64,000 nt of DNA from Paracoccus cavernae (lineage in GTDB: Bacteria > Pseudomonadota > Alphaproteobacteria > Rhodobacterales > Rhodobacteraceae): assembly GCA_030410095.1 (NCBI GenBank), contig JAUFRC010000001.1:2182501-2246500 (forward strand). The letters are read 5' to 3'. Positions 1-9,751 of this stretch are shown here, one piece after another (position 1 is the stretch's first letter; every line of letters begins with the position of its first letter). The notes below the pieces were generated by a model. That model ran no database searches and was not told the origin of the DNA. It saw nothing but the letters and a program-made list of their open reading frames with translations. A program made the translations under genes and the position numbers.

Positions 1-480
1 GTCTTCGGGCAGCGCCAGAACCACAGGGCCGGGGCGGCCCGACATGGCGATCTGGAAGGCGCGGCTCAGATATTCGGGGATGCGCGCGGTCTGGTCGATC
101 TCGGCCACCCATTTCGCGAGTCCCCGAAAACCGCGCGGTAATTCACCTCCTGAAATGCATCGCGGTCACGGTCGGCGCGCGCGATTTGACCCACGAACAG
201 GATCATCGGGGTCGATCCTGCATGGCGACATGGATGCCCGCGCTGGCATTCGTGGCGCCCGGCCCGCGGGTCACAAAGGCTATGCCGGGGGTCGTGGTCA
301 GCTTGCCGTAAGCCTCGGCCATCATCGCGGCGCCGCCTTCGTGACGACAGACGATGTTCTCGATCCCCGATCGTAGAGCCCGTCGAGCACCGCCAGAAAG
401 CTCTCGCCCGGAACCGAGAACACCCGCTTCACGCGATTGGCCTTGAGCGCCTCGACCAGAATTTGCCCGCCGTGCCGCAT
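1..480 (-). CDS. thiamine-diphosphate-dependent enzyme (acetolactate synthase-like), N-terminal part, cut by window edge
   Basis: This is the N-terminal ThDP-binding (PYR) domain of an acetolactate synthase/benzoylformate decarboxylase-type enzyme. It begins [20 protein letters not shown] at 480, followed by [17 protein letters not shown]. The conserved [16 protein letters not shown] stretch carries the ThDP-activating Glu, and [14 protein letters not shown] follows. The gene runs off the left edge, so the substrate is unknown; with no regulatory subunit visible, a non-biosynthetic ThDP lyase is as likely as IlvB. The frame is broken near 375, 210 and 123, each repaired by restoring one base in a short run, so I read it as one intact gene with sequence deletions. 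Confidence 0.8.
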
Positions 481-682
481 TCCGCATCCTCCACCCGTGA
501 CCTGCGCCGCCATCCTGCGCGCCATATCTTGTGTCCCATGCTGTGCGAGGCATGGCGCGACGGCAAGCCCGCCTGTCGCCGCGCCGCTTTCCCCCTTCGC
601 GGTCGGGGCAAATGCGCCACGGCAGCGCACGCGCTTTGCGGGGCGGCTTTACAGAAGCGGGCGCGATCACTATCTCGCTTTC

Positions 683-1162
683 ATGGCCACGAAATCAGAC
701 CCCAATTACAAGATCATCGCCGAGAACCGCCGCGCCCGCTTCGATTACTTCATCGAAAGCGATCTCGAGGTCGGCATCATCCTGACCGGCTCCGAGGTGA
801 AAAGCCTGCGGACGGGGCAGTCGAATATCGCCGAAAGCTATGCCTCGGTCGAACAGGGCGAATTGTGGCTGATCAACGCCTATATCGCGGCCTATAAACA
901 GGCTGGCGTCTTCGGGCACGAAGAGCGCCGCCGCCGCAAACTGCTGGTCTCGCGCAAGGAATTGTCGCGGCTTTGGCAGTCGATCGGCCGCGAGGGCATG
1001 ACGCTGATTCCTCTGGTCATGTATTTCAACGACCGCGGCATCGTGAAGCTGAAGATCGGCATCGCCAAGGGCAAGAAGAACCACGACAAGCGCGAAACCG
1101 ACGCCAAACGCGATTGGGGACGCCAGAAACAGCGCCTTCTGAAACAAGGCAGTTCAGACTAA
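683..1162 (+). CDS. smpB: SsrA-binding protein SmpB
   Basis: SmpB binds tmRNA (SsrA) and brings it to stalled ribosomes for trans-translation. The 159-residue product matches the family length. It has the RARFDYFI and [10 protein letters not shown] core motifs, the GKKNHDKRE segment and the basic C-terminal tail ([10 protein letters not shown]) that reaches into the decoding centre. The ATG at 683 is chosen because [10 protein letters not shown] is the usual family start, although the frame stays open upstream. It is intact, unlike many neighbours. The tmRNA gene was not seen nearby. Confidence 0.97.
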   Translation: MATKSDPNYKIIAENRRARFDYFIESDLEVGIILTGSEVKSLRTGQSNIAESYASVEQGELWLINAYIAAYKQAGVFGHEERRRRKLLVSRKELSRLWQSIGREGMTLIPLVMYFNDRGIVKLKIGIAKGKKNHDKRETDAKRDWGRQKQRLLKQGSSD

Positions 1163-1228
1163 GCGAAGCATTGCAGCGCCGCCCCTTGCCGGTTACATCG
1201 TGCAAGGCTTGTTTTGCGGGGAATGCGC

Positions 1229-2080
1229 ATGTCCGACGATCCGAAGACGCTGGTCTCGACCGAATGGTTGGCCGCTCATCTGAACGACCCTGATTTGCGC
1301 GTCATCGACGCCAGCTGGCATCTTGATCCGGCGCGCAATGCGCAGGCCGAATATCAGGCCGCCCATATCCCCGGCGCGCGCTTTTTCGACCTCGACGAGA
1401 TCTCGGACCACCGCAGCCTCCTGCCGCATATGGCGCCGCCGGTCGAGAAATTCGTCAGCCGCATGCGTGCCATGGGCATCGGTGACGGCCATCAGGTCGT
1501 GATCTACGACAACTCGCCCCTCCATAGCGCCGCGCGCGTCTGGTGGACCTTCCGCCTGATGGGCAAGACCGACGTCGCGGTGCTCGACGGCGGTTTCGCG
1601 AAGTGGCAGGCCGAGGGCCGTCCGGTCGAGGACATGCCTCCGATCCTGCGTGACCGCCACATGACCGTCCAGCGTCAGGCCGCTTTGGTGCGCGACGTGA
1701 CGCAGGTTGCCGCGGCCTCGAAGCTGGGCGATCACGAGATCATCGACGCCCGCGCCGCCGAGCGTTTCCGCGGCGAGGTTGCCGAGCCGCGCCCCGGTCT
1801 GCGCTCGGGCCATATCCCCGGTGCCAAGAACCTGCCCTTCGGCCAGCTTTACGAAAAAGACGGCACGATGAAATCCGTGGCCGATCTGACCGCCGCGTTC
1901 GAAGCCGCCGGTGTCGATCTGTCCAAGCCCGCGATCACGACCTGCGGCTCGGGCGTGACGGCGGCGACGCTGTTTCTGGCGCTCGAGCGCATCGGGCACC
2001 GCAACCATTCGCTTTACGACGGAAGCTGGGCCGAATGGGGCAGTTTTCCCGACCTTAAAATCGCAACCGGAGACGCGTGA
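1229..2080 (+). CDS. sseA: 3-mercaptopyruvate sulfurtransferase (tandem rhodanese)
   Basis: It transfers sulfur from 3-mercaptopyruvate to thiol acceptors or cyanide in the cytoplasm. Two rhodanese domains are present: an inactive N-terminal one (VIDASWHLD, AHIPGARFFD) and a catalytic one whose active-site loop CGSGVTA has the Cys near residue 239. CGSGVTA is the mercaptopyruvate type, whereas thiosulfate sulfurtransferases carry CRKGVTA. Starts are possible at 1214 (TTG), 1223 and 1229; I prefer 1229 because GGGGA sits about 6 nt upstream. The TGA overlaps the ATG of the following aminotransferase (TGATG), so the two are probably translationally coupled. Confidence 0.93.
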   Translation: MSDDPKTLVSTEWLAAHLNDPDLRVIDASWHLDPARNAQAEYQAAHIPGARFFDLDEISDHRSLLPHMAPPVEKFVSRMRAMGIGDGHQVVIYDNSPLHSAARVWWTFRLMGKTDVAVLDGGFAKWQAEGRPVEDMPPILRDRHMTVQRQAALVRDVTQVAAASKLGDHEIIDARAAERFRGEVAEPRPGLRSGHIPGAKNLPFGQLYEKDGTMKSVADLTAAFEAAGVDLSKPAITTCGSGVTAATLFLALERIGHRNHSLYDGSWAEWGSFPDLKIATGDA

Positions 2081-3262
2081 TGCTGTCGAATCTGACCCCC
2101 AAGATCCCGATAAAATTCTGGCCCTGATGGGCGAGTTCAAGGCCGATCCCCGACAGGGCAAAATCGACCTTGGCGTGGGCGTCTACAAGGATCCGACCGG
2201 CCACACGCCGATCATGCGCGCCGTCAAGGCCGCCGAGGCCCGCCTGCTCGAGACCGAGACCTCGAAAAGCTACACCGTTCTGGCAGGCGAGCCCGCATAT
2301 CGCGAGGCAATGGCCAAGATGATCCTCGCGGATCTCTACAAGCCCGAGCTGACCGCGACTCTGGCCACGGTCGGCGGCACCGGCGCCTTGCGTCAGGGCT
2401 TCGAGCTTGCCCGCATGGGCAGCCCCGAGATGCGCGTTTTCTATTCGGACCCGACCTGGCCGAACCACCTGTCGATCCTGAAATGGATGGGCGTCGAGAC
2501 GATCCCCTACCGCTATTTCGACAATGCCTCGCGCGGGGTCGATTTCGAGGGCATGAAGGCCGATCTGGCGCAGGCCAAAGCGGGCGATGTCGTCTTGCTG
2601 CACGGCTGCTGCCACAACCCGACCGGCGCGAACCTGACCGTCGCGCAGTGGAAGGAAATCGCCGCCGTCATCGCCAAAACCGGCGCGACGCCGATGATCG
2701 ATCTGGCCTATCAGGGCTTCGGCGACGGTCTGGAAGAAGATGCGCAGGGCACCCGCATCATCGTGGAAAGCTTCCCGAAGTGCTGATCGCGGCGTCCTGC
2801 AGCAAGAACTTCGGCATCTACCGCGAGCGTTCGGGCGTGCTGATCGCGATTGCGACCGACACCAAATCGCGTGACCTGACGCAGGGCGCGATGGCTTTCC
2901 TCAACCGCCAGACCTTCTCCTTCCCGCCCGATCACGGCGCGCGCATCGTCACGACCATCCTGTCGGATGCGGAACTTGCCGCCGACTGGAAAGCCGAGCT
3001 GGAAGAAGTCCGCAACGGGATGCTGCGCATCCGCGCCAATCTGGCCTCCGAGCTGCGTGCCCTCTCGGGCTCGAACCGTTTCGACTTTGTCGAGCAGCAC
3101 CGCGGCATGTTCTCGCGTCTGGGTGCCTCTCCCGAGCAGGTCAAGAAGATCAAGGATGATTTCGCGATCTATCTCGTCGGTGATTCGCGCCTCAATATCG
3201 CGGGTCTGAACGACGAGAGCGTGCCGATCCTCGCCCGCGCCATCATCGAAGCCGGCGTCTGA
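2080..3262 (+). CDS. aromatic amino acid / aspartate aminotransferase, class I PLP
   Basis: This is a PLP-dependent class Iα aminotransferase of the TyrB/AspC family, about 394 residues, interconverting aromatic or dicarboxylic amino acids and 2-oxo acids. Recognisable parts are IDLGVGVYKDPTGHTPI, the HGCCHNPTGAN segment, IDLAYQGFGDGL, the PLP-lysine motif SCSKNFGIYRERSG and the C-terminal GMFSRLG and DSRLNIAGL. Two single-base losses split it: in the C run at 2096-2100 (right after MLSNLTP) and near 2775 (FPE|VLIAASCSKN). The start codon overlaps the sseA stop. Substrate preference cannot be settled from sequence alone. Confidence 0.9.
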
Positions 3263-3282
3263 TTTCCAGCCGGTCAGAACAG

Positions 3283-3310
3283 AAAAGGCCCGCATCGCGC
3301 GGGCCTTTTT
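3283..3310. terminator. bidirectional rho-independent terminator
   Basis: A 7-bp GC stem (GGCCCGC/GCGGGCC, 3287-3293 with 3299-3305) is flanked by AAAA on the left and TTTTT on the right. It lies between the convergent aminotransferase and the 3338-3667 gene, so it can end transcription in both directions. Confidence 0.85.
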
Positions 3311-3337
3311 CATTGCGGCAAGGGGCGGGCGAGCGGT

Positions 3338-3667
3338 TTAGCGGCGCGCCAGCTTGCGTTCGATATAGTCGCGCAGCTCTTCGATCTCGGCGCGGCTTTC
3401 GCGCAGCCCGTCCATCGCCGAGCGGAGTTCGCTCGAGGTATGGGACAGGCGTGCGGTCAGATCGGCCTCGCGGTTTTCCAGATCGAGAATGGCGCGGTCG
3501 CGGGCCTGTTCGGCATCATGGAGCTTTTGCGAGAGTTTCTCGACCTCGTCCATTTCCGACGGCGCGACGCGGCTGAAGCGGCTGAGCAGGGCATTCACCA
3601 GCCAGCCCAACAGGAAGACCGCAAACAGGATGATGGCGGTCGCAATGATGAATTCGGTACGGTTCAT
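3338..3667 (-). CDS. small membrane-anchored coiled-coil protein
   Basis: The product has 109 residues from the ATG at 3667. One hydrophobic segment (about residues 6-27, IIATAIILFAVFLLGWLV) is followed by a long charged heptad-like helix ending in RKLARR, which suggests a bitopic inner-membrane protein with a cytoplasmic coiled coil. It is 49 bp downstream of the OmpA/BON gene on the same strand and probably cotranscribed, hinting at an envelope role. I do not recognise a named family. The start is chosen because the residues upstream in frame are low-complexity shadow sequence. Confidence 0.7.
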   Translation of the reverse strand: MNRTEFIIATAIILFAVFLLGWLVNALLSRFSRVAPSEMDEVEKLSQKLHDAEQARDRAILDLENREADLTARLSHTSSELRSAMDGLRESRAEIEELRDYIERKLARR

Positions 3668-3716
3668 GATGCTCGTCGGCTTGGGGCGGGCGTGAAGGGC
3701 GGGACTGCGGTTCCGC

Positions 3717-6500
3717 TCAGGGTGCGGTTGCGGGGCGCGGTTGCGGGCGCGGCGTGGTCTCGTCGGGCGTCTGGACGGGATAGTCCGCTGCGCGATCTTG
3801 CAGCGGCGCAAGTCCCGCTGTCGAGGCCGATTGTGCCGGATTGACCGAATGGCCAACCCCGACCAGCGGCGCAATCCCCATAGCCGCGCGGATCCGCGTC
3901 CAATCGGGCAGGCCCTGTGCCGTCAAAGCCGTCAGATCGAGCGGATCGAAGACATTGGCGAAAAGCGGATCGCTGGTGCCGGATGCGGGAGTAGTCTCTG
4001 CGGAAGGCGTCGCTGCGGGGATGTCGGAAGCAGTCTCGGACGAGGCTCCGGCAATCGCGGTTTCGGGCACCAGCGGCGCCAGAACGGCCTCGGTCGCGGT
4101 GACCGGATCGGGGCCGGAGACGCGGGTCAGCGGCGCTTGCGGGCCGGTCGCGCCAGCCGCCGCCGGCGCGGCCCCGCCAGCCTGTGCAGCTTGGGGTTCG
4201 GCGCGCGCCGGCGCATTCGCTGCCCCTTCCTGCGTCCCGTCCTGCGTCCCGTCCTGTGCGCCGTCCTCGGGCGCGGCGGGGGCAGCAGTAGCGGCGTCCG
4301 CCGCCGCTTCGGGTGCGGTTTCGTCATCAGGGGCGGCTTCACCCTCGCCCGCTTGCTCCTGCTCGCCGTCGAAGGTCAGGCCGCTGCCGTCGACATGGCC
4401 CATCTGGACCAGCTCGGTGACAAGGATCGTCGACATCATCTCGGCGTAATCGCGCAGTTCGTCGGGCACATCGGCCCCCTGCGCGACAGGCGCGGCTTGC
4501 GGGTCCTGCGCGGCCTCGGGGGCACCCTCGGGCGTGTTTGCGGCGGCGTCGGCAGCGCTTGGCCCGTCCGCTGGCAGCACCGGCCCCACCAGCTCGGGCG
4601 CGGGCAGATCCGAGGTCACGCCGCTGACCATTGCGGGCGCGGCGGAGGGGCTGTCCTGCACCGGCTCTTCGGCCAGCAGCTTGAATTCGATGCGGCGGTT
4701 GGCCTCGCGGCCCTCTTCGGTCTCGTTATCGGCAATCGGCAGGCTCTCGCCATAGCCGCGCGCCGTCATCAGGCTGGTGTCGATTCCGCTGTCGGTCATC
4801 GCCGCAAGGATCGCCTGCGCCCGTTTGCGCGACAGATCGGCATTGAACCCGTCCGAGCCCTGCGATCGGTATGGCCGCCGATCTCGATGCGGAACTCCTG
4901 ACAATCGGTCATCGCCGCCTTGATCTGCTCGAGCGTCGGCGTCGGATCGCCCGCGATCACCGATTTGTTCGGCTCGAAACCAATGAGCGATTCGCGCATC
5001 ACCACATTCAGCCGCTCGATACATTCCGCGCCCGAAGGCAGGCCCAGCAGCGGATCGAGGCGGCGGTTGTAGCGGATGGCCAGCTCGTAATTCGCGCCCG
5101 CGCCCAGACGTTCGGCCAAAGCGGTCGCAGCGCTGTCCGAGGCGGTCTGGCTACCCGAGACGCCGGTGATGCGGATCAGCTCGGGGCTGACATGGACGGT
5201 GCCGTTCTCGAGCCCCGCCATTGCCTCGAGCGCGGCGATCACGCGCACCGTCCAGCCCGCGGGGACCTCGGGATCAAGCCGCAAGGCGCTGTCGATCTGG
5301 CCGAAACGCGAGCGGGCAAAGCTTTCGACCGCATCGCGCATGCGCTGATCGGTGATGCGGCCGCGCAAAACGACACTGCCGCTGTCTGCCGCCACCGCCG
5401 AGAACTCCGCGGGCCCTGCTCGGCCCCGCCGGTCGCGATGCTGGCCGTCGGGCTGTAAAGCGGCGGCAGCGCCGCCTGCAGCCGCGCCACGATCTCGTCG
5501 AGCTTGGCCTGTGTGGTGCCTGCCGGTGCCTGAAGCGCGAGATCGGTGCCCGAAAGCGTGACCTGCCCGCCGCCCAGCCCCTCGACGGCATCGATCGCCG
5601 CGACCGCTGCCCGACCCCAATCGCGCGAGGGCGCGCCAAGGCCGAGCTGGCAGGCGGCATCGCCCTTTGCCCCGCACGGGTCGCGGCGGCCAGAATCGTG
5701 TCGCGGGCCTCTTCGGTATCGGCGGCGCAGGCATCGAAGCGCACACCCTCGTCGTCTTTGACGAAGCGCAACGTGAAGGGCGAGATCACCGGGCGCGGTG
5801 CCGTGACATCGGTGCTCAGCGCGACATTGGCGGGTTTGGCGCGTTTGAGCGCCGCCTCGAGCGCGGTCTTTTCCTCGCGCGATCGGTAATGGCAGTGACC
5901 GTCACGCGCGCGGGCGCGATCGAGATCTTGGCGCGGGGGCCAGTTCGGCGGCTTTAAGACCGAAGCCGAAAGCCGCATCCCAGCCCTCGGGGACGGGATA
6001 ATCGGCGGTCTCGAGCAGGTCGGTGACTTTGGCCGCACCGGTAGCCTTCTTCAGATCGCTGGTCAGATCGGCGCGCTCGACCCCGCCGGCACGAGGCCGA
6101 TGATCGAGATGCCCTCGTCGTTGCGCAGCAGCTCGACCTCGAAATCGGGAGCCTTGGCGACGGTGCTTTGCGCGACCTCGAACTGGTCGATCACGCGGCC
6201 CGCATCGACCGCGCCTTCGGCAACCAGCATGGCGCGGAAGCGCTGGACCTCGTTCGGGGCGGTGCCCTGAAGACGGACCTGCAAGCCCTGCACCTCGACG
6301 CTGGCCCAGTCATAGCCCGCCTCCGACAATGCCGCGCGGGCCTCGTTGCCCAGACGTTCCTCGAGAAGATCGGCGGCGGCCGTCGCGGCAAAGACCGACA
6401 AACCGCCTGCAGCAGCCAAGGCCAGAACAGTCGCGGCACCGCGCGCGAGGCGCGAGCGCTGCGGTTTCTTGGGGCTTTTGGGCTGCAACGGCTGGGTCAT
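3717..6500 (-). CDS. OmpA-family protein with BON-like repeats and a long acidic Ala/Pro tail
   Basis: This large envelope protein has about 930 residues when repaired. The N-terminus (6500 down) is basic, then one hydrophobic segment (AATVLALAAAGGLSVFAATA). Several BON/BON-like modules follow (VEVQGLQVRLQGTAPNEVQR; VVLRGRITDQRMRDAV). The OmpA peptidoglycan-binding domain lies around 4990-4680, with GGHTD, LSRKRAQAIL, ARGYGESLPIADN and NRRIEF. After it come about 330 residues of Ala/Pro/Glu-rich, low-complexity sequence including a QDGTQDGTQEG repeat. BON domains are thought to bind phospholipid and OmpA domains bind peptidoglycan, so a membrane-to-wall link is inferred. At least five frame breaks (near 6085, 5935, 5885, 5430 and 4866) fit base losses. 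The 3338-3667 gene follows. Confidence 0.8.
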
Positions 6501-6562
6501 GCGAGGGGACCTAAGGTTGTTTCCGGTCCGCCGGATTTAAACCCTGGGCCCGGATTTCGCAA

Positions 6563-7510
6563 TCAGGCCAGTCCGGCAAGGCCGAAAAGGACAGCCAAAA
6601 CCAGCCCCGCATCGCGGTTGGAGCGGAAGAGTTTCAGGCAAAGCGCCCCGTCATATTGGTCGAACCGCAAGAGCTGCCAGCCCAGATGTGCAGCAAATCC
6701 CGCGAGTCCGAGCCATGCCAGCACCGCCGACAGCCCGCTCGGCCCGACGGCGAGAACAGCCAGAGCCACCAGGATCACAGTTGCGATAGCAAAGCCCAAA
6801 AGCCAGCGCGGAGAATCCTCGCCAAAGAAAAGCGCGGTCGATTTCACCCCGATCAGCGCGTCGTCCTCGGCGTCCTGATGGGCGTAGATCGTGTCGTAAA
6901 AGACCGTCCAGCAGATCCCCGCGATCCATGCGATCACCGGCGCGGGCGCGAGATTGCCTGTATGGGCCGCCCAGGCCAGAAGCGCGCCCCAGTTGAAGGC
7001 CACGCCCAGAAAGACCTGCGGCCACCATGTGAAGCGTTTGGCAAAAGGATAGACCGCGACCGGCACCAGCGAGACCACGCCCAGAATGATCGCGGCCTTG
7101 CCGAGCGTCAGCAGGATCACCAGCCCGATCAGGCATTGCGCGATCATCCAGACCACCGCCCCCGTCACCGTCACCTGCCCCGAGGGGATCGGCCGCGAGC
7201 GGGTGCGCGCGACGCTGCCGTCGATATGGCGGTCGGTGATGTCGTTCCATGTGCAGCCCGCGCCGCGCATGACGAAAGCGCCGATGGTGCAGGCGATGAC
7301 GATCCACAGATCGAACCAGCGCGGAGCCGTCGCCATCATCGCCAGCCCCAGCCCGAAGAAACACGGCAGCAACAGCAGCCATGTCCCGATCGGCCGGTCG
7401 GCCCGCGACAGCCTTAGCCACGGTCTCCACGCCTCGGGGGCGTAAAGATCGACCCAATTGTCCTTTGGCGCATCTGCGACCGCCTCTGGTATCTGCCCGC
7501 TCGTCTGCAT
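6563..7510 (-). CDS. ubiA: 4-hydroxybenzoate polyprenyltransferase UbiA
   Basis: It prenylates 4-hydroxybenzoate, the membrane step of ubiquinone synthesis. The 315-residue product has many hydrophobic helices and both aspartate-rich motifs. The first (NDITDRHIDG, residues 89-98, followed by SVARTRSRP) binds the prenyl diphosphate; the second is YDTIYAHQDAEDD near residue 210. The ATG at 7510 is 12 nt from the rsmE ATG on the opposite strand, so its promoter must overlap rsmE or the message is nearly leaderless. The frame is intact. COQ9 at 16.2-16.9 kb serves the same pathway. Confidence 0.96.
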   Translation of the reverse strand: MQTSGQIPEAVADAPKDNWVDLYAPEAWRPWLRLSRADRPIGTWLLLLPCFFGLGLAMMATAPRWFDLWIVIACTIGAFVMRGAGCTWNDITDRHIDGSVARTRSRPIPSGQVTVTGAVVWMIAQCLIGLVILLTLGKAAIILGVVSLVPVAVYPFAKRFTWWPQVFLGVAFNWGALLAWAAHTGNLAPAPVIAWIAGICWTVFYDTIYAHQDAEDDALIGVKSTALFFGEDSPRWLLGFAIATVILVALAVLAVGPSGLSAVLAWLGLAGFAAHLGWQLLRFDQYDGALCLKLFRSNRDAGLVLAVLFGLAGLA

Positions 7511-7522
7511 TAGGTTGCCCCC

Positions 7523-8242
7523 ATGGCAAAAATCAGGCTGTTCATAGATCACCCGCTTGGCGCAGGACAAGGCATAGCCCTTGATTCCGATCAGGCCCAT
7601 TATCTTCACGGCGTCATGCGGCAGGGTCCGGGTGACGAAATTCTGGTCTTCAACGGCCAGGACGGCGAATGGCTGGCCCGCATCGAGCGGCTCGGCAAGC
7701 GCAACGGCGAGCTGGTCGCCGTGGCCCAAAGCGCGTCGCAGCGCAATCCGCCCGATCTGTGGCTGGTCTTTGCGCCGATCAAGAAAGCGCGCACCGATTT
7801 CATCGTCGAGAAAGCCGCCGAGATGGGCGCCGCGCGCATTCTGCCCGTCCAGACCGAGCGCACCAACTCCGAGCGCATCCGTCAGGACCGTCTGCAGGCC
7901 CATGCGGTCGAGGCCGCCGAGCAATGCGGAGGTACCTTCGTGCCGCCGGTAGGCGATCTCGTGTCGCTGCAAAAGCTGCTGGCCGGCTGGGACCCGATCG
8001 CCGCATCCTTTGGGCCGACGAGGCCCTTGCCGGCCCCGCCGAAACCCTTTCGGGCCTGCCGGAGGGACCTTGGGCCATTCTCATCGGTCCCGAGGGCGGC
8101 TGGTCCGATGCAGAAAGGCAACAGTTGGGCTCCTTCCCTTCGTGACCCGCGTCAGCCTTGGTCCGCGCATCCTGCGCGCCGATACCGCTGCGGTTGCGGC
8201 AATCGCGCTCTGGCAGAGCCATTTGGTGACTGGAAAGGCTAA
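7523..8242 (+). CDS. rsmE: 16S rRNA (uracil1498-N3)-methyltransferase RsmE
   Basis: RsmE is a SPOUT methyltransferase for m3U1498 of 16S rRNA. The N-terminal PUA-like part starts MAKIRLFIDH and includes HYLHGVMRQ. The SPOUT core shows EKAAEMGAARILPVQTERTN and the SAM knot motif IGPEGGWSDAE, then SLGPRILRADTA and AIALWQ. The reading frame shifts near 7995, 8140 and 8226, and each is restored by adding one base, ending in LGDWKG. The start codon lies 12 nt from the divergent ubiA start. Confidence 0.93.
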   Translation: MAKIRLFIDHPLGAGQGIALDSDQAHYLHGVMRQGPGDEILVFNGQDGEWLARIERLGKRNGELVAVAQSASQRNPPDLWLVFAPIKKARTDFIVEKAAEMGAARILPVQTERTNSERIRQDRLQAHAVEAAEQCGGTFVPPVGDLVSLQKLLAGWDPIAASFGPTRPLPAPPKPFRACRRDLGPFSSVPRAAGPMQKGNSWAPSLRDPRQPWSAHPARRYRCGCGNRALAEPFGDWKG

Positions 8243-8350
8243 TGCCCCCACGTCACAGACACATTCCAATGCCGCAGCGCAGAATTCCGCAAGAATATTG
8301 CCTTGCTCTCGAAACCGCGATCATGTAAAAGTTTAATGAAATCGGTACCT

Positions 8351-8367
8351 TATGCGCGGCGCGCATA
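8351..8367. promoter_or_regulatory. 17-bp perfect palindrome upstream of the DUF1127 gene, possible operator
   Basis: TATGCGC and GCGCATA flank a 3-bp GGC spacer, about 105 nt before the DUF1127 start in an otherwise gene-free, AT-richer 230-bp stretch. Dyad symmetry of this size suits a dimeric regulator. No regulator can be named, and a chance palindrome in GC-rich DNA is possible. Confidence 0.35.
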
Positions 8368-8472
8368 GCTGACTTGCCTTTGGCGGCCTAGCCTTAGTCA
8401 TATGCCCGATCTATATCACCAGCATCGAACAACGGCCCAATGATTGGGCAATTTACAAACATAGGTGAGATG

Positions 8473-8667
8473 ATGTCGGCAATTGACACGAACCGCGTCC
8501 ATGGCGGGACGCGCCAGGCTGGTTTTGTTTCGAAACTCGTGGCTGCAATTTCGGATTGGAACGACGCACGCGTGACGCGCAAGTCGCTCAACAGCCTTTC
8601 TGATCGTGAACTGGACGATATCGGTCTGGTCCGCGGCGATATCGACCGGGTTGCGGCACGCCGCTGA
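8473..8667 (+). CDS. DUF1127 small protein (YjiS-like)
   Basis: The 64-residue basic protein has the DUF1127 C-terminal signature LNSLSDRELDDIGLVRGDI. Arg-rich DUF1127 proteins in alphaproteobacteria affect RNA turnover, phosphate or stress physiology, and some act by binding RNA; the role here is not known. Two ATGs occur in tandem (8470, 8473). AGGTGAG at 8463-8469 leaves room only for 8473, which I use. The gene is monocistronic: a terminator follows at 8698 and a long leader with a palindrome precedes it. Confidence 0.85.
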   Translation: MSAIDTNRVHGGTRQAGFVSKLVAAISDWNDARVTRKSLNSLSDRELDDIGLVRGDIDRVAARR

Positions 8668-8697
8668 TCCCAGCGTAGCAAAACCGCCTACGAGAAC

Positions 8698-8728
8698 GGC
8701 CCCCGGCAAAACCGGATGGGGCCTTTTT
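8698..8728 (+). terminator. rho-independent terminator of the DUF1127 gene
   Basis: A GGCCCCCGG/CCGG..GGGGCC stem with a small bulge is followed by TTTTTCTTTT, 30 bp after the DUF1127 stop. Confidence 0.8.
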
Positions 8729-8848
8729 CTTTTCGGGCCAGGTTGCGGGCCAGGTTTCGGGCGAACCGCCCTGCCCGCGCAAAAACTGCACGAAAAAGGG
8801 CAGAGCCTCGCGGCCCCGCCCTTTTTCCTTGCCGCAGCCGCGCCGCGC

Positions 8849-9717
8849 TTATTTGCGCGTCAGCACCAACACCGACCATTCCGCATGGTCGTCACGCTGA
8901 TCGAGGGTGAAGTTGCGCGCCTCGTAGGCGGCGATCACCTCTTCGGCCTGCGTCGTCAGGATCCCCGACAGGATCGCCTTGCCGCCATGGCCGATATAGC
9001 GCGCCATATCGGGCGCGAGATCGATCAGCGGTTGTTTGAGGATATTGGCAAAGACCAGATCATAGGGGGCCGCGCGTTCAAGCAGCGGATGGTCGAAGCC
9101 CACCGCCTCGACGCATTCGACGCGGCCGTCGAGCCCGTTGGCGATCACGTTGGCCTTGGCGGTATCGACCGCAACCGGATCGATATCGCCCGCCAGAACC
9201 ACGACCGGATAGACCCGCGCCGCAGCCATCGCCAGAACCGCCGTGCCCGCACCGATATCGACGATGCGCTCGAACTTCTTGCCTTCCTTGACCAACCGGT
9301 CGAGAGCCAGCAGGCAGCCCTTGGTGGTGTTGTGATGGCCGGTACCGAAGGCCATCGCGGCCTCGATCAAAAGCGCCTCGGCATCCTCGGGGACCTGATC
9401 GGCATCATGGCTGCCGTAGACGAAAAAGCGGCCCGCTTCGACCGGCGTCAGCTCGCGCTTCACATGGGCGACCCAATCGACATCGGGCACTTCCGAGAGC
9501 ACGAAAGGCTTCGCACCGAAAGCGGCCGCCAGAAGATCGAGGACGATGCCGTCGGGCTCCTCGGTGAAGTAGACGCCGACCTCCCAGCGATCCGATCCGT
9601 CCTCGATCTCGAAAACGCCGGTGCCGACGGGCTCGGGGTCAGGTTCTCGGCCTGCTCGGCCAAAGCTTCGGCGGCCTCGCGGCCGTTGGTATAGGTCAGT
9701 GCGGTCCAGGTAGCCAT
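8849..9717 (-). CDS. prmA: ribosomal protein L11 methyltransferase PrmA
   Basis: PrmA trimethylates ribosomal protein L11 using SAM. The N-terminal substrate-recognition domain starts MATWTALTYTNGREAAEALA at 9717. The class I methyltransferase core has AFGTGHHNTTKGCL, motif I VDIGAGTAVLAMAAARV, DIDPVAV and the NPPF-equivalent DLVFANILKQPLIDLAP. With one base restored in the GGGG run at 9634-9637 (minus strand C run) the product is 289 residues, the expected size. It is immediately upstream-adjacent to msrA on the same strand. Confidence 0.94.
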
Positions 9718-9751
9718 CAGCTCTGCTCGTGTCCTTCGGTTTGCGACGCTC

